A stretch of 64,000 nucleotides of DNA from Acidobacteriota bacterium (GCA_019639255.1 JAHBSF010000022.1:1-64000); one strand, 5' to 3'; counted from the first letter of the stretch, positions 30,951-41,599 are shown. The notes: generated by a model not told the origin, from the sequence alone. A program made the numbers and translations.

Positions 30951-33071
30951 ATGAGCGAACTCGTCACCTGGGCCAAAGACGGCGCTATTGCCGTCATTAC
31001 CGTCAACAATCCGCCGGTCAATGCGCTCAGTCCGGGCGTGCCCGAGGGCATCGGCGCAGCCGTGGCCGCGATTCAAACCGACGATGAAATAAAGGGCGCG
31101 ATCCTCATCGGCTCGGGCGCGACATTCATCGCCGGCGCGGACATCAAGGAATTCGGCAAGATCACATCGGGGCAGCGGCGCGAAGGCATCAACTTTCTCG
31201 AACTGCTGCTTGCAATCGAAGACTCGCCGAAACCCATAGTCGCCGCCATACACGGCACCGCCTTCGGCGGCGGGCTTGAAACGGCGATGGCCTGCCACTA
31301 CCGCGTGGGCGTCGCATCGGCGCAGGTCGGACAGCCCGAAGTCAATCTCGGAATCATTCCGGGCGCGGCCGGAACGCAGCGCCTGCCCCGGCTTGCGGGC
31401 GTGGAAAAGGCCGTCGAGATGTGCGCATTCGGCGCGCCCGTGCGGGCCAAAGACGCGCTTGCCTGCGGCATACTCGACCGCATAGTGGATGGCGACCTGC
31501 TCGAAGGAGCAAAATCGTTTCTTCGGGAGGTAATCGCATCCGGCGCCGCTGCGCCGAAAACGCGCCAACGCAACGAAAAACTCGGCAACGCCGAAACAAA
31601 CGCGCCCGTTTTCGCCGCCGCTCGCTCGCTTGCTCGCAAGACCAAACGCGGGATGACCGCGCCGCTTGCCGCAATCGACGCCGTCGAGGCCGCAACCCAG
31701 CTTTCTTTCGACGACGGCTGCCGCCGCGAAGCCGAAATCTTCAGGGAATGCCTGTTTTCAAATCAGTCGAAATCGCTCATACACGTATTCTTCGGCGAAC
31801 GCGAAGTCGCAAAAATCCCCGGCATTACCAAAGAAACGAAGACCTACGACATCAAACTCGCGGCCGTAGTCGGCGCCGGAACGATGGGCGGCGGCATCGC
31901 GATGAACTACGCCAACGCAGGCATCCCCGTCCTGTTAAAGGAAACCGATCAGGCCGCGCTCGATCGCGGACTGGCGACCATCACCAGAAACTACGCCAAT
32001 TCGGTAAAAAAAGGCCGCTTCAGTCAGGAAGTCATGAACGAGCGTCTGGCGCTGATTACGCCGACGCTGGATTACAGCGGTTTTGATAACGCCGATATAG
32101 TCGTCGAAGCCGTTTTTGAAGGCATGGCGCTCAAGAAGGAAATCTTTTCCGCGCTCGACCGAATATGCAAACCGACGGCGATTCTGGCGTCGAATACATC
32201 TACGCTCGACATAGATGAAATCGCTTCGGCAACCTCGCGCCCCGAAATGGTAATCGGGCATCACTTCTTCTCGCCGGCCAACGTCATGCGGCTGCTTGAA
32301 ATCGTGCGCGGCAGGGCTACGAATCTCGAAGTCATCGCCACATCCATGGCTTTGGCCAGGCGGCTCAAAAAAGTCGGCGTGCTTGTAGGCAACTGCCGCG
32401 GTTTTGTCGGCAACCGTATGGTTGCGCCGTACACGCGCGAGGCGCAGTTTCTCCTTGAAGAGGGAGCAAAACCGCACGAAGTGGACGCCGCGCTATATGA
32501 ATTCGGTATGGCGATGGGGCCGCTTGCGATGGGCGATCTCGCCGGATTAGACGTAAGCTGGCGCATACGGCAGGAATTCAAGCATCTTGAAAAACCGGGC
32601 ATACGGCAACCGCTCGTAGCCGATCGCCTGTGCGAGATGGGGCGTTACGGACAAAAGACGGGCGCCGGATGGTATCGTTACGACGAAAACCGCCGGGCTG
32701 CGCCCGACGCCGAGGTCGAAGCGCTGATCGAGGAAACGGCCGCAGCCGCGGGCATAGAGCGTCGCGCTATTACACCCGAAGAAATCGTCGAGCGGACGAT
32801 TTATGCGCTGGTAAATGAGGGCGCGATGATCCTGGAAGAAGGCATCGCACTGCGCGCCGTAGATATAGACATAATTTATATCAACGGCTACGGGTTCCCG
32901 GCCTGGCGCGGCGGCCCGATGTGGTACGCCGACGCTGTAGGACTTCAGAAGGTGTACGAACGCATAAGCGAATTTCACGCACGCTTCGGCGAGTTGTGGA
33001 CCCCGGCGCCGCTTCTGAAGCAGCTTGCCGAAGCGGGAAAAACCTTTGCCCAACACGATAAAGAGAGATAA
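30951..33071 (+). CDS. FadJ-like enoyl-CoA hydratase/3-hydroxyacyl-CoA dehydrogenase
   Basis: This is a bifunctional beta-oxidation enzyme of 706 residues. The N-terminal crotonase domain (about 1-190) has the oxyanion segments SGATFIAGADIKEFG and HGTAFGGGLETAMACHYRV. A linker leads to the NAD-binding domain (AAVVGAGTMGGGIAMNYANAG, near 305), HHFFSPANVMRLLEIVRG and two C-terminal dimerisation domains (FVGNRMVAPYTREA, YGFPAWRGGPMWYAD). It hydrates enoyl-CoA and oxidises the 3-hydroxyacyl product. AAAGGAG precedes the ATG. The thiolase that completes the cycle follows. The last codons (GATAAAGAGAGATAA) run into a palindrome, which supplies Glu-Arg and the stop. Confidence 0.93.
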   Translation: MSELVTWAKDGAIAVITVNNPPVNALSPGVPEGIGAAVAAIQTDDEIKGAILIGSGATFIAGADIKEFGKITSGQRREGINFLELLLAIEDSPKPIVAAIHGTAFGGGLETAMACHYRVGVASAQVGQPEVNLGIIPGAAGTQRLPRLAGVEKAVEMCAFGAPVRAKDALACGILDRIVDGDLLEGAKSFLREVIASGAAAPKTRQRNEKLGNAETNAPVFAAARSLARKTKRGMTAPLAAIDAVEAATQLSFDDGCRREAEIFRECLFSNQSKSLIHVFFGEREVAKIPGITKETKTYDIKLAAVVGAGTMGGGIAMNYANAGIPVLLKETDQAALDRGLATITRNYANSVKKGRFSQEVMNERLALITPTLDYSGFDNADIVVEAVFEGMALKKEIFSALDRICKPTAILASNTSTLDIDEIASATSRPEMVIGHHFFSPANVMRLLEIVRGRATNLEVIATSMALARRLKKVGVLVGNCRGFVGNRMVAPYTREAQFLLEEGAKPHEVDAALYEFGMAMGPLAMGDLAGLDVSWRIRQEFKHLEKPGIRQPLVADRLCEMGRYGQKTGAGWYRYDENRRAAPDAEVEALIEETAAAAGIERRAITPEEIVERTIYALVNEGAMILEEGIALRAVDIDIIYINGYGFPAWRGGPMWYADAVGLQKVYERISEFHARFGELWTPAPLLKQLAEAGKTFAQHDKER

Positions 33072-33160
33072 CGGAACAAACGGAATGAAACCAAAAGAAA
33101 CGAAAAGTTGAATATTTCCGTCTGTTCCCTCTTTTTTCGTTTGTTCCGTTATCTCTCTTT
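33060..33160. repeat. Family I palindrome, copy 9
   Basis: It begins AAAGAGAGATAACGG, and its TAA (33069-33071) is the FadJ-like stop codon. The inner arms have several mismatches. It separates the two beta-oxidation genes. Confidence 0.88.
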
Positions 33161-33183
33161 ATACCTGAAAGGATGTCAGATCT

Positions 33184-34368
33184 ATGAGAGAAGCCGTTGT
33201 AGTAGCGAGCGCGCGCACTCCGCTTGCCAAATCATTCAGAGGATCGCTCAATCTCACGCGCCCCGACGATATGACGGCGCACGCCATTCGTTCGGCGCTC
33301 GCAAAAGCGCCGCAGCTCGATCCGGCGGAAATCGAGGACGTAATAATCGGCTGCGGCTATCCGGCCGGGGCCGCCGGTTCCAACGTAGCGCGCGTGGCGC
33401 TGCTGCGCGCCGGACTTCCCGTTACCGTTCCCGGAACCACGGTCAACCGGTTCTGCTCTTCGGGGCTGCAATCGGTTGCGATGGCCGCGCATCAGATCAT
33501 CAACGAGGGCGCGGATGCGGCCATAGGCGGAGGCGTCGAGAGCATCACGATGCTTGCGCGCGATTCCAACCCGAACCCTTGGGTCAGGGAGCACCATCCG
33601 GGCGTTTATATGGTCATGGGCGATACGGCCGAAGTCGTAGCCAAACGGTACGGCATCAGCCGCGAAGCGCAGGATGAGTACTCGCTCGGGAGCCAGCAGC
33701 GCACCGCGCGCGCGCAGACCGAAGGATTCTTCGCCGGCGAAATCGCTCCGCTCGAAGTCGAACGCGGAATCGTAGACAAGAAAACCGGCGAAATCGTCGG
33801 ACGCGAAAGCCACTTCTGCGACCGCGATGAGTGCAACCGCCCCGATACTACGCTAGAAGGCCTTGCTGGTCTTAAACCTTATTTCGATCCCAACAGCGGG
33901 CAGGGCAGCGTCACGGCGGGCAATTCGTCGCAATTGTCCGACGGCGCATCGGCTACGGTGCTTATGTCGCGCGAGCGCGCCGATGCGCTCGGCATCCAAC
34001 CGCTGATGGTGTTTCGCGGATTCGCCGTAGCGGGCTGCGAGCCGGATGAAATGGGAATCGGGCCGGTATTCGCCGTTCCGAAACTCCTGAAGCGCCACGG
34101 GCTGAAGGTGGAGGACATAGACCTGTGGGAACTCAACGAAGCCTTCGCCGTGCAGGTGATTTACTGTCGCGACCGGCTCGGAATCCCTATGGAACGACTG
34201 AACGTCAACGGCGGCTCGATCTCCATCGGACATCCGTTCGGAATGACGGGTTCGCGGCTCGTCGGCACGATTGCAAACGAGATGCAGCGGCGCTCGGCGC
34301 GCTACGGCGTCGTCACGATGTGCATCGGCGGCGGCCAGGGCATGGCCGGATTGTTCGAACGGTGCTGA
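33184..34368 (+). CDS. Acetyl-CoA acyltransferase (thiolase, FadA-like)
   Basis: This thiolase of 394 residues performs the last step of beta-oxidation, cleaving 3-ketoacyl-CoA with CoA. The acyl-accepting cysteine is Cys91 in NRFCSSGLQ. The His of NVNGGSISIGHPFGMTGSR and the second Cys in MCIGGGQGMAGLFE complete the active site. Length and motifs are those of degradative thiolases. An AAAGGATG word precedes ATG 33184. It is in line with the FadJ-like gene, separated only by a palindrome, so the pair probably works together on fatty acids. Confidence 0.94.
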   Translation: MREAVVVASARTPLAKSFRGSLNLTRPDDMTAHAIRSALAKAPQLDPAEIEDVIIGCGYPAGAAGSNVARVALLRAGLPVTVPGTTVNRFCSSGLQSVAMAAHQIINEGADAAIGGGVESITMLARDSNPNPWVREHHPGVYMVMGDTAEVVAKRYGISREAQDEYSLGSQQRTARAQTEGFFAGEIAPLEVERGIVDKKTGEIVGRESHFCDRDECNRPDTTLEGLAGLKPYFDPNSGQGSVTAGNSSQLSDGASATVLMSRERADALGIQPLMVFRGFAVAGCEPDEMGIGPVFAVPKLLKRHGLKVEDIDLWELNEAFAVQVIYCRDRLGIPMERLNVNGGSISIGHPFGMTGSRLVGTIANEMQRRSARYGVVTMCIGGGQGMAGLFERC

Positions 34369-34412
34369 AAAACTCCGTTCCTCGTATTCCGTGTTTTTTG
34401 TATTTCCCGAGA
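34369..34412. repeat. Half-element related to the palindromes
   Basis: Words such as CTCGTATTCCGTG occur once, without a left arm. They match the right arm of the variant at 39546-39648. Likely an eroded copy. Confidence 0.35.
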
Positions 34413-34429
34413 GGCGCGGGAGTGAAGAC

Positions 34430-35170
34430 ATGATATCGCTCGAAGAGGTAATTTCGGCGAGGCCCGATTTCCATACCGGCGAAACCGAAATCCGCCGAGC
34501 GTTCCAGCCCGATGAAAGTCTTCTTCCGCAGTCCGAAGCCCGGAATCTGGAGCAGTGCAAAGCCACCTGCTACGGCATCGGCGAGGATGTGCTGCGCTTC
34601 CTCGCCGACAACATAGACGAGCGCAGCAAGACCCTTGAAACCGGCGCCGGGTGTTCGACATTGGTCTTCGCACTGCGTAAAGCGCAGCACACGGCAATCA
34701 CTCCTTCAGAAACGGAAATCCGCAGCATACTGAAATACGCCGGGGATAACGGCATAACTATGGACAAGGTCCGTTTCATTCCGGAGCCGTCCGAACGATA
34801 CCTTCCGCGCTGCGACGAAACGGGATTCGATCTCGTGCTGCTTGACGGCAAACACGCGTTTCCGTGGCCGGTGGTGGACTGGTTTTTCACCGCCGACAGA
34901 TTGAAACGCGGGGGCTGGATGCTGATTGACGACGTGCAGATGCGCAGCGTCGCCGTGCTCGCCGATTTTATGCACGCCGATCCCGGCTGGGAACCGGTTC
35001 ACGACTTCTCGGGCAAGACCCTTGCTTTCAGAAAGGTCCGGGATAATGTTCTGGATGTCGCGTGGCACATGCAGCCGTGGACCGCTGCAAATATGCAGGA
35101 CGCCCCGCCCGGCATACTGCGCAGAATCCGCCGCCGCCTCGGCAAGTTGCTGCGCCGGGGCGCAACCTGA
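34430..35170 (+). CDS. Class I SAM methyltransferase-like protein
   Basis: This is a predicted cytoplasmic methyltransferase of 246 residues. The cofactor loop is ETGAGCSTLVFAL, followed by an acidic strand end and a second motif DLVLLDGKHAFPW with WMLIDDVQM. These recall small-molecule methyltransferases of the Methyltransf_24 kind. The substrate is unknown. ATG 34430 has GGGAG upstream; the frame is open further upstream into the thiolase but without relatives to any family. The Arg-rich end (RRIRRRLGKLLRRG) might bind nucleic acid or membrane. Confidence 0.75.
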   Translation: MISLEEVISARPDFHTGETEIRRAFQPDESLLPQSEARNLEQCKATCYGIGEDVLRFLADNIDERSKTLETGAGCSTLVFALRKAQHTAITPSETEIRSILKYAGDNGITMDKVRFIPEPSERYLPRCDETGFDLVLLDGKHAFPWPVVDWFFTADRLKRGGWMLIDDVQMRSVAVLADFMHADPGWEPVHDFSGKTLAFRKVRDNVLDVAWHMQPWTAANMQDAPPGILRRIRRRLGKLLRRGAT

Positions 35171-35211
35171 AACGTGAACCGCCCCGGGATTGCCGGAGAC
35201 TCCAGATCTTG

Positions 35212-35322
35212 GGAGGAAAGAGAGATAACGGAACAAACGAAATGATACGAAAAGAACGGAAAAGTTGAATATTTCCGTAGTTTCCGTCAAATTTCGTTTG
35301 TTCCGTTATCTCTCTTTCCTCC
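35212..35322. repeat. Family I palindrome, copy 10
   Basis: The outer arms GGAGGAAAGAGAGATAACGG and its complement are perfect over 20 bp, then the inner arms pair less well. The inner left arm resembles copy 2 closely. Confidence 0.9.
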
Positions 35323-35340
35323 TAAACCGGGAATTTTGGG

Positions 35341-35375
35341 GATAAACACGGAATTCACGGAAAGAGGGATCGTTT
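35341..35375. repeat. Half-element, variant type
   Basis: ACACGGAATTCACGGAAAG is a single arm of the 39546-type variant with no partner nearby. It precedes the TPR gene. Confidence 0.35.
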
Positions 35376-35419
35376 TTCCGGGCTAGCCAAAAAGCATATG
35401 CCTGTTCTATAAGGTAGAT

Positions 35420-36739
35420 ATGAACGTCAGACTCGGTTATGTCGGTGCTGAACCAGCGATGCCGCCGCCGCCGCCGCTCGAAAAGTTTCTGCTCGAAAGC
35501 AGCACCGCCGACACTCAGCGCCCCCCCATACTGACTAGAGATGTCGACCCTGGCTCGGTTCTACAAGCCTATCATACAGCGCAGGCTTTGCTTGCAAGCG
35601 GAGACTGGGAAGGAGCGGAGAATGCCTTCAAACAGCTAATCCGGATATGGCCGACGGCTCCGGCTTACCTCCTGTTAGGGTTCGTACTTTTCGTACGCAA
35701 GGAGTATGTCAGAGCGCGTCAATACTTTGGCAAAGCGATGAAACTCGCGCCGAAGGATGTACCGCCACACATTTTCCTGGCGATTACCGATCTCCGAATG
35801 GAAAAGCCGGAACGCGCCGTTAGCGAGGTGCTGAAAGCGCTCAAGATCGACCCTGAAAACCCGGATGCATACTTTCTGCTAGGCTACATCCACGCCAATC
35901 TCCGACAATGGAGGGAAGCAGAAAAGGCTTATCGTAAGGCAGTTCGGTTGAGGACCAACTTTGCAGAAGCTTATCAATACCTGGCGCTTTTGTATTTCGA
36001 ACTGGGGAGTGAGCAGGCAGGTGAACGCCGTCAACGCTTCCGACAAGCGATCGAGACGTATCGAGAGCTGATTGTTGCTTGCCCCGACGCAATCTCCGTT
36101 TATCTCAACATTGGCTACCTTAGCGATCAGCTTGGTGAGACCGAAGAAGCCGCTGAAGCCTATCAGCAAGCGGTAGAGGCCGCTCCGGATGATCTAATAG
36201 ATCTCGCCGAAATCGGGACGTACCTTCTCAATGTCAGGCAATTTTGTAGAGCCAGTGCAATTTTTCAAAGAGCGCTTGGCAAACTGGAGGAGGCGCCGGA
36301 GAGCAAGGACGTGACGCGCGCGCAGATATGCACCGGGCTCGGCATCGCCGCCCTGGGAGTGTATGGAACACGGGATGCTGATGACAGCGACGCCAGGATT
36401 CTTGAAGAGGCCGAGAAATATTTCCTGGATGCGCTCGCTGATGACCCTGATTATATTCATGCACAGCTCAATTTAGGCTCAACCTACTATGAGCAAGGTC
36501 GCTTGGACGACGCTATAAACGCCGTGCAGAAAGCGCTCGATTTAGATCCGGCAAACGCTTCAGCACAACGAAACCTGAACGTTCTGATGGAGGAAAAGCT
36601 CAAGCAGCGACTCCTGGAGGCCGGACTGTTGAAGGAAATCAAAAGACCGATTCGAGACTTCGCGCCTTACCCAAAGCGCACCCCGATTACAGTCCGCGGT
36701 ACGCCGCTCTCAGAAACAATCGTCGAGGATCGACGGTAA
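35420..36739 (+). CDS. TPR protein with antitoxin-like C-terminal tail
   Basis: This soluble protein of 439 residues holds about eight tetratricopeptide repeats (residues about 47-400): AYLLLGFVLFVRKEYVRARQ, AYFLLGYIHANLRQWREAEK, AQLNLGSTYYEQGRLDDAIN. The last 20 residues are different in character (VRGTPLSETIVEDRR). From memory such a GxPLSETxIEDRR end is typical of small antitoxins paired with this type of PIN toxin. The PIN gene begins at the next base after the stop, so the two are surely coupled. I infer that this is an antitoxin-like partner in which a TPR solenoid replaces the DNA-binding domain. The gene looks lower in GC than its neighbours, which may mean transfer. No clear ribosome binding site precedes ATG 35420. 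Confidence 0.75.
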   Translation: MNVRLGYVGAEPAMPPPPPLEKFLLESSTADTQRPPILTRDVDPGSVLQAYHTAQALLASGDWEGAENAFKQLIRIWPTAPAYLLLGFVLFVRKEYVRARQYFGKAMKLAPKDVPPHIFLAITDLRMEKPERAVSEVLKALKIDPENPDAYFLLGYIHANLRQWREAEKAYRKAVRLRTNFAEAYQYLALLYFELGSEQAGERRQRFRQAIETYRELIVACPDAISVYLNIGYLSDQLGETEEAAEAYQQAVEAAPDDLIDLAEIGTYLLNVRQFCRASAIFQRALGKLEEAPESKDVTRAQICTGLGIAALGVYGTRDADDSDARILEEAEKYFLDALADDPDYIHAQLNLGSTYYEQGRLDDAINAVQKALDLDPANASAQRNLNVLMEEKLKQRLLEAGLLKEIKRPIRDFAPYPKRTPITVRGTPLSETIVEDRR

Positions 36740-37231
36740 ATGGGCGTCTACTTCTTCGATTCGAGCGCGCTGGTTAAACGATACGCAACGGAAGTCGGCG
36801 CCAAGTGGGTGAGGTCTCTTACTGATCCCGCCTCAGGAAATGAAATCTATATAGCGAGAATTGCCGGGGCCGAGATTATCGCTGCGATCAGCGGGAAAAC
36901 CCGCAATAAGGGTCTTTCGGCGTCGGATGCGACCAGGGCGATCGGAGATTTTCGTTATGATTTCGACCGTCAGTATAATCTGCTGGAAGTGACGGAATCG
37001 GTGATTGACAGGGCGATGGATCTGGCGGAGCAATATCCGCTGCGCGGATACGATGCTGTACAACTCGCCTCTGCCATTGAGCTCAATACCCAATTCGTGG
37101 CGGTAAATCTTTCGTTCGGGGCAACTATGTTGCAAGCTTCTGCGATTGTTTTGGTGAGCGCTGACAAATCGCTCAATAGCGCGGCTTCAGCGCTGAAACT
37201 CGTGGTTGAAGATCCAAATACTCACCCTTGA
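36740..37231 (+). CDS. PIN-domain VapC-like toxin
   Basis: This 163-residue protein is a complete PIN domain ribonuclease. Acidic residues expected at the metal site are Asp7 (YFFDSSALVKRY), Glu45 (AGAEIIAAI), Asp105 (LRGYDAVQLASA) and Asp142 (LVSADKSLN). VapC-type toxins cleave tRNA or rRNA and are held inactive by a small antitoxin. Here no small antitoxin exists; the gene directly before is the TPR protein with an antitoxin-like tail. There is zero gap between the genes (stop TAA 36737-36739, ATG 36740), so translation is coupled. Confidence 0.9.
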   Translation: MGVYFFDSSALVKRYATEVGAKWVRSLTDPASGNEIYIARIAGAEIIAAISGKTRNKGLSASDATRAIGDFRYDFDRQYNLLEVTESVIDRAMDLAEQYPLRGYDAVQLASAIELNTQFVAVNLSFGATMLQASAIVLVSADKSLNSAASALKLVVEDPNTHP

Positions 37232-37310
37232 TTGGGGCCGACATTCTCCTCTCGACTTTAGCAGCAATTCTCAGTTTCGGTGTATTCTCTTTGCAAACCA
37301 GGAATTGCTG

Positions 37311-37400
37311 ACGGAACAAACGGAATGAAACGAAACAAACGGAATGGATCATAACCTTCCGTTTGTTTCGTTTCATTCCGTTTGTTCCGTTATCTCTCTT
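37311..37400. repeat. Family I palindrome, copy 11
   Basis: The internal words match exactly (ATGAAACGAAAC against GTTTCGTTTCAT), but the left arm lacks the AGAGAGATA end. The right arm's TTA (37390-37392) is the flotillin stop TAA on the minus strand. It lies between convergent genes. Confidence 0.85.
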
Positions 37401-38916
37401 CTTCCGTCCTCTGCGCAACGCCGAGTTGTTTGAGCATGGCGGAGACGTCGATGCCAAGGGATTCGAGCTGTTGCAGGAAGCCGAAGACCACTGCCGGCGC
37501 GGTCGAAGCAAATCGGTTGACGCCCCCCTGACCGTTGCCCGCGCCTCCCTGCTCTATGACTACTACCTTGTCTATGTTGCCGAGCGGCGATGCTACGGCA
37601 TTGAATACCGGAGCCGAGGATTCGATGATCGCGGGAAGCTTTTCGAGAATCGTCTGCAACCGTGCGGCTTCGTTGAACTGCTGCCAGGCTTCGGCCTTTT
37701 TTGAAATGGCGGCGGCTTCGGCGAGTCCCTGCGCTTCGATAGCCTTGGCCTGCGCAAGCCCTATGGCCTCGATTTTTGCGGCCTCGGCGCGCCCCTCGGC
37801 CTCGATTGCTGCAGCGCGGCCCTGCCCTTCCTTGCGCAGCCGCTCCTGATCCGCCTCGGCGATGGCTATAAGCGACATCTTTCTGCCCTCTGCTTCGAGC
37901 ACAACCGCCTGTTTTGCGGCTTCGGCCTGAAGGATCTGAGCCGTGCGCTGCGCGCTTGCGGGTTTGACCACCGTGGCTTCGAGTTCCTTTTCGCGGCGCA
38001 GAATCTCCTGTTCCTGAACCGATATCTGCTCCTGCGTGCGAATGCGCTCGACGCGCACCTCTTCGGCTACGACGGCCTGCCGCGCGCGCGCCGAAGAAAG
38101 CGGCCCCGACTGTTCGGAAGTCGCGCGTTCGCTCTCGATTTCGGCGCGATACTGCGCCTTCTTGACCTCCATAGCGCGCGTAGATTCTGCGATATTGGCT
38201 TCGGCTTCGAGCTTGACCTTTTCGCCCTCCTGCATCGCGAGCGACGCCTTGATCTTCGAATCCCGCATCGCCTCGCTTTCGCCGATCTGCGCGTCGCGTT
38301 TGACTTCGGCCGTGCGGCGTTTGCCGAGCGCATCGAGGTAGCCCTCCTCGTCGCTGATCTCCTGGATCGTCAGGACATCGACGCCGATGCCCATGCGTTC
38401 GAGATCCACCGCGGCTTCCGAAGTCAACTTCTGCGCGAAACTCTGCCGGTCGTTGTTTATTTCTTCAACCGTCAGCGTGCCGAGAATCGAGCGCAGGTGG
38501 CCTTCGAGCGTCTGGAAAATTACGGCCTGCACCTGCTGCGACGACATGCCGAGGAAGCGCTCGGCCGCAGCCTGCAAGGATACTTCGTCGCTCTTGATCT
38601 TGACGTTTGCAACCGCTTTTACCGAAACGGGCACGCCCTTGAGAGTGTAGGCGCGGCGGATTTCGAGCGGGATCGTGATTACGTTGAGCGAGAGGTAATC
38701 GACTTTTTCGAGCAGCGGTATTCTGAGGGCCGCGCCGCCGCGCACGAGCCTGTAGCCCACCGTATGCCCGTCGGGCAGCGTGCGTTTGCGTCCGCTGAAT
38801 ACGGCGGCTTCGTTCGGCGGCACCTTTATGTAGTTGCTGCTGACGAGCCACATCACCAGGAAGAACGCGACCAGCACGGCCGCGCCGATTGCAACCAACG
38901 AGATCAGATCGGTCAT
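37390..38916 (-). CDS. Flotillin-like SPFH protein
   Basis: This is a membrane-anchored scaffold of 508 residues. A single N-terminal membrane segment (about 6-26) is followed by an SPFH/band 7 domain (about 30-200). A long Ala/Glu-rich coiled coil follows (about 200-430; repeats such as AEAAKIEAIGLAQAKAIEAQ), then a variable tail. Flotillins organise membrane domains and usually pair with an NfeD-type protein, exactly as here. ATG 38916 overlaps the NfeD stop as ATGA, with AAGGAGGA nine bases upstream. The C-terminal TEEER and TAA stop come from the adjoining palindrome. Confidence 0.93.
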   Translation of the reverse strand: MTDLISLVAIGAAVLVAFFLVMWLVSSNYIKVPPNEAAVFSGRKRTLPDGHTVGYRLVRGGAALRIPLLEKVDYLSLNVITIPLEIRRAYTLKGVPVSVKAVANVKIKSDEVSLQAAAERFLGMSSQQVQAVIFQTLEGHLRSILGTLTVEEINNDRQSFAQKLTSEAAVDLERMGIGVDVLTIQEISDEEGYLDALGKRRTAEVKRDAQIGESEAMRDSKIKASLAMQEGEKVKLEAEANIAESTRAMEVKKAQYRAEIESERATSEQSGPLSSARARQAVVAEEVRVERIRTQEQISVQEQEILRREKELEATVVKPASAQRTAQILQAEAAKQAVVLEAEGRKMSLIAIAEADQERLRKEGQGRAAAIEAEGRAEAAKIEAIGLAQAKAIEAQGLAEAAAISKKAEAWQQFNEAARLQTILEKLPAIIESSAPVFNAVASPLGNIDKVVVIEQGGAGNGQGGVNRFASTAPAVVFGFLQQLESLGIDVSAMLKQLGVAQRTEEER

Positions 38917-39656
38917 CCGAGTTCCTCCTTCGCCGATCTCTCGGCGGAATCACCGGGTTCGCCCGAAGCGTTTGAAACGGGCAATCTGCGGGCGTCTTCC
39001 GACGCAGGCCACCTGCTTACGATGACGCTCTCGCCCGTCACTTCTTCAATCAGTATCGGAGCGCCCGAAACGAGCGCGCTTCCGTCGCGCGTGCGCGCGA
39101 TTTTCTCTACCATGCTCTCGCCTATCAGACACCGCACCTGACCGGCGCCGCCTTCGGGTATCGATATGATCACCTCGCCCAAACGTCCTACGAGATCAAA
39201 GTTCGAAACCAGGCTCGAGGCCTGCTGCCGGAAAAGAAACCGCGCATAAAAAACCACGATTCCGGCAAGCCCCGCGCCGCCCAAAAGACCTACAACGGCG
39301 CTTGCCGCCGCGCCGTAGCCGCGCAGTTGCGCGAGCGCGCCGAGTCCGCCGAGCGCGGTCAGAAACAATCCGGCGTTGCGCAGATCGAAAAATCCCGGCC
39401 CGTGATGCCCCGCGTCGTGGCCCGATCCGAAGTGATTGTCTCCCGCATCCAGCACGTCGCCGAAAAAGAACGAAACCAGCAGAAACAGGAACCCGATTGC
39501 ACCGAGCGTCAGAAATACGGTGAGAGAACTAAAATCCAATAACACGAAGAAAGAATACGGAATGCACGGAAATGCACGGAAATCACGGAAGGATCCGACC
39601 CTGCTCGGTGTTTTCCGTGAATTTCCGTGTATTCCGTATTCTTTCTTCCCGTTCAT
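38913..39656 (-). CDS. NfeD-like membrane protein
   Basis: This is the usual partner of flotillin, up to 247 residues. Three membrane segments (FLTLGAIGFLFLLVSFFFG; a second near SAVVGLLGGAGLAGIVVFY; one between) lead to a C-terminal OB-fold (LVGRLGEVIISIPEGGAGQV). The start is uncertain. ATG 39656 has AAGGAAG two bases upstream but translation would run through a whole palindrome, giving a 37-residue extension. GTG 39545 just inside would give a 210-residue protein but lacks a ribosome binding site. Either the repeat has become coding or it sits in the leader. The stop overlaps the flotillin start, so the pair is an operon. Confidence 0.78.
   Translation of the reverse strand: MNGKKEYGIHGNSRKTPSRVGSFRDFRAFPCIPYSFFVLLDFSSLTVFLTLGAIGFLFLLVSFFFGDVLDAGDNHFGSGHDAGHHGPGFFDLRNAGLFLTALGGLGALAQLRGYGAAASAVVGLLGGAGLAGIVVFYARFLFRQQASSLVSNFDLVGRLGEVIISIPEGGAGQVRCLIGESMVEKIARTRDGSALVSGAPILIEEVTGESVIVSRWPASEDARRLPVSNASGEPGDSAERSAKEELG
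39546..39648. repeat. Variant palindrome (GAATACGGAA type)
   Basis: Arms begin GAAGAAAGAATACGGAAT and end with the complement. It differs from the core family in wording (CACGGAAA instead of ACGAAA) but has the same size and build. It is in frame with and possibly translated as the start of the NfeD-like gene. Confidence 0.8.
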
Positions 39657-39945
39657 GGCTTCCTTTTCATAGGCGGCGGCGATTGTACCACAGGCGGCGT
39701 GTGAGCTACCGTCGGGGCCGAAGTTTATGATAAAGTTCGTCAACCCCCACGGGTTTTCCGCGCGATGATTGATCTTGTTCGACGTAAATGGAATGCGACT
39801 GACGCCGTAGTGTAACCGCAGGCTGCGGACGCTCGTCTTGATTTTCGGCAACACAAAAGCCGACGCTTTCACCTTACTGGCGCATATCGACCCCAAGACC
39901 CGGCCCGGGACCTAAGGTCGATGATACTGAAAAGGAGTTCGTTCA

Positions 39946-41451
<1,506 letters not shown>

Positions 41452-41458
41452 GACATCA

Positions 41459-41567
41459 GGAGAGATGACGGAACAAACGAAATTACACGGAATAAACTGA
41501 ACAGACGGCAATTATTAATCTCTTCCGTTTGTTTCGTGTCTTTTCGTTTGTTCCGTTATCTCTCTTT
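41459..41567. repeat. Family I palindrome, copy 12
   Basis: The left arm reads GGAGAGATGACGGAAC (G for A in the core), the right arm ends CCGTTATCTCTCTTTC. Inner arms are divergent. It separates two rightward genes. Confidence 0.85.
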
Positions 41568-41599
41568 CTCCCCCAACACCGAAAGCGAGGGAAAAAGAC

